In this document: piece by piece, positions 1 to 5,086 of the stretch
How the letters are laid out: every line of letters begins with the position of its first letter
Numbering within the stretch: position 1 is the stretch's first letter
Assembly (NCBI GenBank): GCA_031278275.1
Contig: JAITKW010000006.1
Span: forward strand, 1 to 7,921
Source of the DNA: Candidatus Nomurabacteria bacterium
GTDB lineage: Bacteria > Patescibacteriota > Saccharimonadia > Saccharimonadales > Saccharimonadaceae
Direction: 5' to 3'
Length of the DNA stretch: 7,921 bases
The notes under the pieces: generated by a model
Told to the model about the DNA's origin: nothing
Seen by the model: the letters and a program-made list of their open reading frames with translations, nothing else
Database searches by the model: none
Made by a program: the position numbers and the translations under genes

Positions 1-40
1 GCAAAACGATTATGGGTTATGCCAATAATTTTGAAAAACG

Positions 41-49
41 TGATATAAT
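41..49 (+). promoter_or_regulatory. Extended -10 promoter for the flippase-like gene and xseAB operon
   Basis: TGA followed by a consensus TATAAT (44-49) forms an extended -10 element. Only 7 nt separate it from the ATG at 57, so the predicted transcription start falls on or beside the start codon. No good -35 is visible at the proper distance; the TG extension would compensate. This placement also argues against the in-frame ATG at 12, which lies upstream of the promoter. Confidence 0.7.
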
Positions 50-56
50 TGGTGGT

Positions 57-1109
57 ATGTTCAAAAAAATCTTAAGTATAGCGACAGTGGTGTTGGTTGG
101 GGTGGTGATTTGGTTTGCGCGTGACGAAATTGTGGAGGCTTTTCACCACTTGGGGCAGATGAATCTTTGGATTTTTCTGTTGTTAATTCCGGCGCAGTTG
201 ATAATGTATTTTGCGGCAGGGCAGGTTTATTTTTCGTATGTCCGGTCGTTGAAAAACGTGAAAAAAGTATCAACATGGAAGTTGATGCGCATATCGTTTG
301 AGCTTAATTTTGTTAATCACATCATTCCGAGTGGCGGGGTGTCGGGGCTGGCGTATCTGACGTGGCGAATGAAGAGTGCGGGCATTAGGGCGGGGCAGGC
401 GGCGATGATGCAGGTGGTGCGGTATGGGTTGGTGGCTCTGGCAACGGCGCTGGTGATGTCGGTCGCCGCTGTTGTTTTGATTTTCATTGGCGTGAAACTT
501 TCGGTGGTTTTTTTCAGCTTTTTGGCGGCATTTGGCATGTTGGCGGTTGTGGTGTTCGTGCTTTGGTTAATTCAAAAACGCAAACGGATTGATTTTTTCG
601 GTCGGGTTTCAAGTTTGGTGGTCAATAAAATCGTGAAAATGGTGACTTTCGGCAAAGTGAAACGGATTTTGTCGGCGGCGAAAGTTGATAAGTTCTTGGA
701 GGAGCTACACAACGATTATAACAGTATTATGAAAGACAAGCGGTCGCTCAAAAAGCCGTTTTTTTGGAGCATTTTTTATTCATTGATGGATTCTGGCACG
801 TTTTATATTACTTTTTTGGCGTTGGGGGCTGATGTCAATTTTGCGCCGGTGATTATTGCGCAAGGGTTGGCATCTATTGTCGGAACGGTGGTGGTGACAC
901 CTGGCGGCGCAGGTTTTTATGAAGTGGCGATGGCGGGATATTTCGTGGCGACCGGAATTGACCCAGCGATGGCGGTGGCGGCAACGGTGGTGACGCGGGT
1001 GGTGGTGTTGCTTGGCACAATTGGATCGGGTTGGGGATTTTATCAGCACGCCTTGTTGAGCGGAGGGAAAAAGAGGAAGAAAAATGGTGCCAGAACTAAG
1101 CGTAAGTGA
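57..1109 (+). CDS. Lysylphosphatidylglycerol synthase TM-domain / UPF0104 (flippase-like) membrane protein
   Basis: Predicted 350-residue integral membrane protein of the LPG synthase transmembrane (UPF0104, YbhN/AglD-like) family. Hydrophobic segments lie near residues 4-20, 35-58, 120-146, 148-172, 235-255, 260-285 and 305-328. Family landmarks are the NFVNHIIPSGG stretch (about 84-94) followed by a Tyr, and the TPGGAGFYE motif (281-289). In MprF this domain flips aminoacylated lipids. Stand-alone members are usually of unknown substrate, so only a lipid or glycolipid translocation role can be proposed. There is no soluble aminoacyltransferase domain. The start at 57 is preferred over the in-frame ATG at 12 because a consensus extended -10 lies between them. 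The C-terminus is a Lys/Arg-rich tail (about 338-350) encoded over the ribosome binding site and start of xseA, which it overlaps by 26 bp. It is the first gene of an operon with xseA and xseB. The family call is firm; the function is open. Confidence 0.85.
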   Translation: MFKKILSIATVVLVGVVIWFARDEIVEAFHHLGQMNLWIFLLLIPAQLIMYFAAGQVYFSYVRSLKNVKKVSTWKLMRISFELNFVNHIIPSGGVSGLAYLTWRMKSAGIRAGQAAMMQVVRYGLVALATALVMSVAAVVLIFIGVKLSVVFFSFLAAFGMLAVVVFVLWLIQKRKRIDFFGRVSSLVVNKIVKMVTFGKVKRILSAAKVDKFLEELHNDYNSIMKDKRSLKKPFFWSIFYSLMDSGTFYITFLALGADVNFAPVIIAQGLASIVGTVVVTPGGAGFYEVAMAGYFVATGIDPAMAVAATVVTRVVVLLGTIGSGWGFYQHALLSGGKKRKKNGARTKRK

Positions 1110-2172
1110 TTTCGTAGCGGTTTTGAACCAAACTTTAGAATACGCTTACCCGGAAGTGATAGTAGTTGGCGAGGTGGCGAGTTTCAAAATAAATCAAAAT
1201 AAGTTTGTGTTTTTTGATTTGAAAGATGCGGATGCGACTGTCGGCTGTTTTTTGATGTTGTTTAATTTGCGGGTGCCGCTAGAAGACGGCATGAAAGTGA
1301 AAATTAGAGCGGTACCAAAACTAACCAAGTTCGGCAAGTTTTCGTTGACGGCTCAGGAGATTATACCGATAGGGCAAGGCTCAATCAAGAAAGGGTTGGA
1401 GCTTTTGAAAGAAAAATTGGGCAAAGATGGGCTACTTGAGGAAAGCCGAAAACGCCCTTTGCCGGAAGCGCCACAAAAAATTGCGGTAATTTCATCTCAG
1501 GCGGCGGCGGGATATGCGGATTTTGTGAAGATTTTGGACGAAAGATGGGCGGGGTTGGAGCTGGTGGTGGCACAAGTGGCGGTGCAGGGATTTGGGGCGG
1601 CTGATCAAATAACCAAATCTTTGCAGTATTTTAATGAGCAAGGAGGTTATGACGTGATTGCAATTATTAGGGGTGGCGGATCGGCAGATGACCTCGCGGC
1701 TTTTAATGACGAAACGTTGGCAAGAGCAATTGCGAGTAGTAAAATCCCAGTGATAACGGGGATTGGACATGAAGTTGACGAGTCGATTGCGGATTTGGTG
1801 GCGGATATTCGGGCTTCAACACCGAGTAACGCCGCCCAGATGTTGTCGCGGGATAAAAAAGAGGTGGTGAAAAACAACGCTTCGGCGCTTAGCCGGCTAG
1901 TTGGGATTATCAGTGAGCGGGTGGATATGAAAAATGAGGAAATTGGTCAAAAAGTGGTTGAGGTGAAAGGCAAGATTGATGTGGAAGTTGATAAACTTGA
2001 CGTAAAAATGAAACATTTGAGAGCGGTTTTGGAAAGTTTGAACCCAGAAATGGTTTTGAAAAGAGGATATGCGATTTTGCAGGGAGAAGTGAAGTTGGAG
2101 AATGTTGTGAAAATTACAACATTTAATGAAGAAATTAGTGCTTTAATTAAAGAAATAAAAAGGAGGAGATGA
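1084..2172 (+). CDS. xseA: Exodeoxyribonuclease VII large subunit
   Basis: Large catalytic subunit of exonuclease VII, which degrades single-stranded DNA from both ends into oligonucleotides in complex with several XseB subunits in the cytoplasm. The N-terminal OB-fold (about residues 1-100) carries the VVGEVASF and FFDLKD strands. The linker contains RKRPLP, followed by the nuclease domain with IAVISSQAAAGYADF, the RGGGS-x-DDL motif and FNDE. After these come the GIGHEVDESIADLVADIRAS stretch and TPSNAAQ, which match the conserved C-terminal catalytic region of the family. A helical tail follows. At 362 residues it is shorter than the roughly 400-450 usual for the family, mainly through a reduced C-terminal helical region. 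The start has a purine-rich SD (AGGA at 1074-1077, spacing 6) inside the 3' end of the preceding membrane gene, implying translational coupling. It abuts xseB directly. The identity is secure. Confidence 0.96.
   Translation: MVPELSVSDFVAVLNQTLEYAYPEVIVVGEVASFKINQNKFVFFDLKDADATVGCFLMLFNLRVPLEDGMKVKIRAVPKLTKFGKFSLTAQEIIPIGQGSIKKGLELLKEKLGKDGLLEESRKRPLPEAPQKIAVISSQAAAGYADFVKILDERWAGLELVVAQVAVQGFGAADQITKSLQYFNEQGGYDVIAIIRGGGSADDLAAFNDETLARAIASSKIPVITGIGHEVDESIADLVADIRASTPSNAAQMLSRDKKEVVKNNASALSRLVGIISERVDMKNEEIGQKVVEVKGKIDVEVDKLDVKMKHLRAVLESLNPEMVLKRGYAILQGEVKLENVVKITTFNEEISALIKEIKRRR
2161..2166 (+). promoter_or_regulatory. Strong Shine-Dalgarno for xseB
   Basis: A perfect AGGAGG sits 6 nt before the xseB ATG and lies within the last codons of xseA. 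It shows that this genome does use canonical SD-led initiation for genes inside operons, in contrast to the operon-first genes, which have almost no leader. Confidence 0.8.
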
Positions 2173-2379
2173 ATGGCTGGAAAAACTGTTAAACCGACCA
2201 TAAAGCAAAAAATGGAGCAATTGCAGGACAAGATTGACTGGTTTTACTCTGACGATTTTGTTTTGGACGAGGCTTTAGCGCATTATAAAGAGGTGACAAT
2301 GCTGGCAGATGAAGTGGAAAAAGATTTGAATAATATTAAAAATGACGTAAAGGTGCTCACAAAAGACTGGACAAAATAA
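2173..2379 (+). CDS. xseB: Exodeoxyribonuclease VII small subunit
   Basis: The 68-residue small subunit of exonuclease VII, a helical protein that binds the C-terminal helices of XseA and is needed for activity and stability. The family pattern is clear: an N-terminal helix (about residues 12-25), a turn, then LDEALAHYKE and a long second helix with regularly spaced hydrophobics. The length is typical for XseB. It begins on the base after the xseA TGA, with a perfect AGGAGG at 6 nt spacing, so the two subunits should be co-translated. The last codons contain a probable -35 element of the next transcription unit. The sequence is diverged from enterobacterial XseB, but position and pattern together leave little doubt. 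Confidence 0.92.
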   Translation: MAGKTVKPTIKQKMEQLQDKIDWFYSDDFVLDEALAHYKEVTMLADEVEKDLNNIKNDVKVLTKDWTK

Positions 2380-2396
2380 AAAAGCACTAGTATGAT
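2368..2396 (+). promoter_or_regulatory. Sigma70-type promoter for the Pro-rich membrane protein gene
   Basis: TGGACA (2368-2373), a 17-bp spacer and TATGAT (2391-2396). The -35 lies inside the 3' end of xseB. The ATG at 2403 follows the -10 by 6 nt, so the expected start site (about 7 nt past the -10) is the A of the ATG. The reading frame has a TAG at 2388-2390 just upstream, so no earlier start codon is possible. Confidence 0.78.
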
Positions 2397-2402
2397 ATAA
2401 GC

Positions 2403-3308
2403 ATGGATAATAATAGTGTAAATGGTGGTTTTCCACAGCCAACTCCTCAGCCGATGCCGATGCAGCCGCAGTTTCCGCAACCAATGCCGCCCCAACCTCA
2501 ATCAATGCCACCCCAATTTCCGACACCTCAAGCGCAACAGACGTTTCCACAACCGGTGGGTGTTGGCGGGCTGGATTTGACTGGTGCTGCTGGTGCTCAG
2601 TCGCCAGATGCGGCGGCGCAAGCCATACAGGCGAGAATTGCGGCTGAGAAAAAGAACCACCGGCACAAAATAATCCAAGTCATAATAATTGTAATTTTAG
2701 CGATTGCCACAATTGTGCTGGCGGCGTTTTTGGTGATGACCAAAATAGAATTTGATGAAAAAAGCCGTGACGTAGACGGTCAAATTGAACGGGCGGTGGT
2801 TGATGCGAAAAAAGCCCAATATGACGCAGATAAGGCGGAGTTTTTTGAGCTGGAAAAGAAACCATATTTTGAGTTTGTGGGGCCGGAAGATTACGGTAGT
2901 TTGTCATTTCAATATCCGAAAACTTGGAGCCAATACGTGTCATTAGATGCAAGTGACGGAGGCAATTTTGAGGCGTATTTTAACCCAGGCGTAGTGGATA
3001 AAGTGGGCGGTGACGCTTGGAGTGGTGAGGGAGTTTATGCTTTGAGGGTGATTATTTTCAATAACACCAGCCCTGAGGTTATCGCAGATTTTTACAAATC
3101 ATACGTGAGTGATGGGTTTACGACTTCAAATTTGGTGACTGTTGGTGAGGCGAGCGGGATGCGGTATGATGGATATATCACCTCCGAATTAAAAGGCTCG
3201 TTGTTTGTGTTCAAGTTGCGTGATAAGGCGGTGGTAATTCGGACGGACTCGGAGATTTTTCGGGGCGACTTTGATGAGCTTTTGAAAACAATTAAATATA
3301 ACGATTAG
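2403..3308 (+). CDS. Single-pass membrane protein with Pro/Gln/Met-rich N-terminus and external PsbP-like domain
   Basis: A 301-residue protein of unknown function. Residues 1-51 are a low-complexity tract dominated by Pro, Gln and Met, and residues 55-85 are Ala/Gly-rich. A basic stretch (KKNHRHK, 83-89) precedes one hydrophobic segment (about 90-113). By the positive-inside rule the N-terminus should be cytoplasmic. A charged, probably helical stalk (114-152) leads to an external domain (about 153-301) containing YGSLSFQYPKTWSQY and ending in a putative helix, FDELLKTIKYND. The strand plus YPxxW pattern resembles PsbP/Mog1-like folds common in membrane-anchored proteins of small-genome bacteria; this is a fold-level guess. 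It is transcribed from its own promoter at 2368-2396 and lies 36 bp before a histidine kinase gene that lacks a sensor. No SD is present, and the mRNA should be leaderless. The gene is clearly real; its role is not known. Confidence 0.85.
   Translation: MDNNSVNGGFPQPTPQPMPMQPQFPQPMPPQPQSMPPQFPTPQAQQTFPQPVGVGGLDLTGAAGAQSPDAAAQAIQARIAAEKKNHRHKIIQVIIIVILAIATIVLAAFLVMTKIEFDEKSRDVDGQIERAVVDAKKAQYDADKAEFFELEKKPYFEFVGPEDYGSLSFQYPKTWSQYVSLDASDGGNFEAYFNPGVVDKVGGDAWSGEGVYALRVIIFNNTSPEVIADFYKSYVSDGFTTSNLVTVGEASGMRYDGYITSELKGSLFVFKLRDKAVVIRTDSEIFRGDFDELLKTIKYND
2433..2555 (+). repeat. Degenerate Pro-Gln-Met repeat tract in coding sequence
   Basis: Codons 11-51 of the membrane protein gene repeat short units such as PQPMP, QPQFPQP and MPPQ. 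The DNA here is C-rich on the + strand, unlike the C-poor DNA around it, because of CCN and CAR codons. Units differ at the nucleotide level, so this is a diverged repeat and not a perfect slippage array. It encodes a probably disordered cytoplasmic segment. Confidence 0.7.
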
Positions 3309-3310
3309 GT

Positions 3311-3338
3311 TTGAATTGTAGTCTCTTAGTGTTACAAT
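3311..3338 (+). promoter_or_regulatory. Promoter for the histidine kinase-response regulator-recO operon
   Basis: TTGAAT (3311-3316), a 16-bp spacer, and an extended -10 made of TGT plus TACAAT (3330-3338). The kinase ATG at 3345 starts 6 nt after the -10, so the predicted start site coincides with it. The kinase frame has a TAG at 3327-3329 and no ATG, GTG or TTG between there and 3345, which fixes both the start and the leaderless arrangement. Confidence 0.8.
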
Positions 3339-3344
3339 GAATGT

Positions 3345-4061
3345 ATGCAAAGAGAGGTAGTGAGGGATTTGTTTGGGGTGGAGTCCGAACTGATATCGGT
3401 TGCCCATGAGTTAAAAACCCCACTTTGCCTAATTCGCCAACTGGCATTTAGTTTGAGAAATGATCTTTCTGAACGAGAAATGATGAAGATAGCCGAACAA
3501 ATTTCGGTGACATCTGAACGAGCGCTCAGGATGGTGAATGAATTGACTAAGGTTGCGAGATTGGAAGATGCCTTGTTTGATTTGGAGCCGGTCAATCCAA
3601 AAAGGATTTGTGAGCAAGCTGTGAAAGAGTTGGAGGGTTATTTCGCGATGAATCATCGCAAGTTGAACGTCCGATATAGCAATAATTTCAAATTGGTCGT
3701 GGCAAATCCGGAGCTACTAGCAAGCATTGTTTATAACCTTTGTGGTAATGCGATGTATTATTCTGAAAAAGACACTCCGAGCGAGATGTTCGTGAAGAGC
3801 GTAGATTTTGGGCATAAGGTGCGGATTGGGGTAAGAGATTTTGGACCAAGCTTGCCCATGAATATTTACAGGCATTTGAAGACCGGTTTTTTGAAAGCAC
3901 CGACTTCTATTGCGATGCGACCGGGCAGTTCTGGGTTGGGGCTATACATCGTGTCGAGGTTTGCGAAATATATGCATGGGCGGGTTGGAGCGACCCGCCA
4001 CGATGATGGCACGACATTGTTTGTGGATTTATTGGCTTCCAACCAAAGGAGTTTGTTTTGA
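3345..4061 (+). CDS. Soluble sensorless histidine kinase (HisKA + HATPase_c)
   Basis: A 238-residue transmitter-only sensor-kinase homologue. The dimerisation/phosphoacceptor helix carries the H-box SVAHELKTPL with His21 as the expected phosphorylation site. The ATPase domain has an N-box, NLCGNA (131-136), a G1 box, RDFGPSLP (164-171, Asp165 and Gly167), an F-box region near GFLKAP (181-186) and a G2 box, SSGLGLYIVSR (195-205). All core catalytic motifs are intact, so it should be active. There is no transmembrane segment, PAS, GAF or HAMP domain: the protein begins only about 20 residues before the His. Truncation by mis-annotation is unlikely because an in-frame stop lies 15 nt upstream and the promoter abuts the start. 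It therefore needs a partner or a cytoplasmic cue for input. It overlaps the next gene by 4 nt (TTGA), and that gene encodes its probable phosphoacceptor. Confidence 0.93.
   Translation: MQREVVRDLFGVESELISVAHELKTPLCLIRQLAFSLRNDLSEREMMKIAEQISVTSERALRMVNELTKVARLEDALFDLEPVNPKRICEQAVKELEGYFAMNHRKLNVRYSNNFKLVVANPELLASIVYNLCGNAMYYSEKDTPSEMFVKSVDFGHKVRIGVRDFGPSLPMNIYRHLKTGFLKAPTSIAMRPGSSGLGLYIVSRFAKYMHGRVGATRHDDGTTLFVDLLASNQRSLF
4045..4051 (+). promoter_or_regulatory. Shine-Dalgarno selecting the TTG start of the response regulator
   Basis: AAAGGAG lies 6 nt before the TTG at 4058, the ideal spacing. The alternative in-frame GTG at 4067 would be 15 nt away. The next in-frame ATG at 4088 would delete the acidic pocket of the receiver domain. 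The site lies within the end of the kinase gene. Confidence 0.8.
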
Positions 4062-4414
4062 TTTTTGTGATTGACGATGATTTTTTGATGGCGGAAGTTT
4101 TGGGCAAAATTGCGGGTGAAGAAGCGCGGACTTTTTCCAACGGCATAGAAGCTATGAAAGCCTTGAACGATGAAACTCCGGAGCTGATTATATTGGACGT
4201 TTTATTGGTTGGCCCAACGGGTTTTTCTTTTCTGAATGAGTTGCAATCATATGACGATACGGGAAAAATACCGGTGATTTTGGTGAGTAGCGTGGCGGGG
4301 AGCATGAAAAATAGCGATTTGGCGGAATATGGTGTAGTGGCGATTTTTGATAAGGCAACGTTGCTGCCGGAGGAATTGGCAGCGGAAGTCAAAAAATGGA
4401 CTACAAAGGCTTAG
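4058..4414 (+). CDS. Receiver-only response regulator (TTG start)
   Basis: A 118-residue single-domain CheY-like receiver. The phosphorylation site is complete: acidic pocket VIDDD (4-8), phosphoacceptor Asp47 in LIILDVLL, the Ser77/Ser78 switch position in VILVSS, and Lys99 in FDKA. There is no DNA-binding or enzymatic output domain, so it must act through protein contacts or as a phosphate relay or sink. The start is TTG, overlapping the kinase stop as TTGA. It is supported by the AAAGGAG SD and by the need to keep the N-terminal Asp residues. The 4-nt overlap with the kinase and 19-bp overlap with recO imply translational coupling of all three. The phosphodonor is inferred to be the adjacent kinase. 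What it controls cannot be read from this sequence. Confidence 0.93.
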   Translation: MIFVIDDDFLMAEVLGKIAGEEARTFSNGIEAMKALNDETPELIILDVLLVGPTGFSFLNELQSYDDTGKIPVILVSSVAGSMKNSDLAEYGVVAIFDKATLLPEELAAEVKKWTTKA

Positions 4415-5064
4415 CTTTAGTTTTGAAGCGTACGAATTATGGCGAGGCGGACAGAATTGTGCATTTTTTGACACCGGAGGGTGATATCGGGGCTTTGGCG
4501 AAGGGCGTGCGCAAGGAGAAATCACGGTTGGCTGGGGGAATTGAGCCGTTTTGTCTTTGTGAAATTGTGGTGAGAATGGGTAAAGGCGAGCTTGGGACTT
4601 TGACTTTTGCGAGATTACAGCAGTTTTATGGCGGGATTTTGGCGGATTATGATAAATTGCAGTTGGGGTACGAGGCTTTGAAAATGGTTAATAAAGCCAC
4701 TTTTGGCATTAGTGACGGGAGTTTTTTTGATATTTTGCGGCAAGTGCTAGAGGGTGTGGATAGTGGTGGCGATTTGACGATGGTGCGCGCATGGTTGTAT
4801 TTGAACATGGCGAAAACGAGCGGGGCGGAACCTAATTTGCGAATGGATAGTCATGGCATGAAATTGATTGAAGATGGGAAATATGAGTTTGATGTGGAGC
4901 ATGAAGTGTTGGTGCCGATGGCAAGTGGCGTGATTGGCGCGGAACACATCAAGCTGGCGCGACTGATGTTGGTTGGCAAACTGAAAATGGTTTTGAAAGT
5001 GAAAGTCGGCGCGGATATTGCGGAACAAGTTTTGCAATTTGCCAACAAGTTGGCGCGGATTTAG
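4396..5064 (+). CDS. recO: DNA repair protein RecO
   Basis: A 222-residue recombination mediator. RecO anneals complementary strands and, with RecR and sometimes RecF, loads RecA onto SSB-coated single-stranded DNA. The N-terminal OB-fold (about 1-80) shows the family pattern: GLALVLKRTNYGEADRIV, FLTPEGDIGALAKGVR, KSRLAGGIEPF. The C-terminal helical domain (about 85-222) contains ILADYDKLQLGYEAL and MVRAWLYLNMAKTSGAEPNL. No CxxC pairs follow the APNL-like segment where many bacterial RecO proteins bind zinc, so this is a zinc-less form. The ATG overlaps the response regulator gene by 19 bp; GGAAG at 4384-4388 is a plausible SD at 7 nt spacing. It is the last gene of the kinase/regulator operon, and the next promoter starts 8 nt after its stop. 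Confidence 0.93.
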   Translation: MDYKGLALVLKRTNYGEADRIVHFLTPEGDIGALAKGVRKEKSRLAGGIEPFCLCEIVVRMGKGELGTLTFARLQQFYGGILADYDKLQLGYEALKMVNKATFGISDGSFFDILRQVLEGVDSGGDLTMVRAWLYLNMAKTSGAEPNLRMDSHGMKLIEDGKYEFDVEHEVLVPMASGVIGAEHIKLARLMLVGKLKMVLKVKVGADIAEQVLQFANKLARI

Positions 5065-5071
5065 CATTTTG

Positions 5072-5080
5072 TGATATATT
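5072..5080 (+). promoter_or_regulatory. Extended -10 promoter for glyS
   Basis: TGA plus TATATT (5075-5080) forms an extended -10 in the 22-bp gap after recO. The glyS ATG at 5087 begins 6 nt later, giving a leaderless transcript. The TGA of the extended motif is also an in-frame stop for glyS, so no earlier start codon exists. No strong -35 is evident; TTGGCG at 5050-5055 is 19 bp away and weak. Confidence 0.7.
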
Positions 5081-5086
5081 AAAAGT

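Noticed and set aside
12..56. Longer N-terminus for the flippase-like protein starting at ATG 12
   Set aside because: A consensus extended -10 lies at 41-49, so this start would be outside the transcript, and residues 1-15 are not hydrophobic or family-like.
2433..2555. Pro/Gln-rich tract as a slippage-prone tandem repeat
   Set aside because: The units are diverged at the nucleotide level and irregular in length, so it reads as low-complexity protein and not as an unstable DNA repeat.
1107..4061. Reassignment of UGA (to Gly or Trp)
   Set aside because: UGA ends the flippase-like gene, xseA and the kinase gene exactly where family homology ends and the next gene begins, and no in-frame UGA is needed inside any protein.
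3907..4392. A 161-codon minus-strand frame opposite the kinase and response regulator
   Set aside because: The + strand genes here have complete catalytic motifs. The antisense frame has no promoter, SD or recognisable domain.
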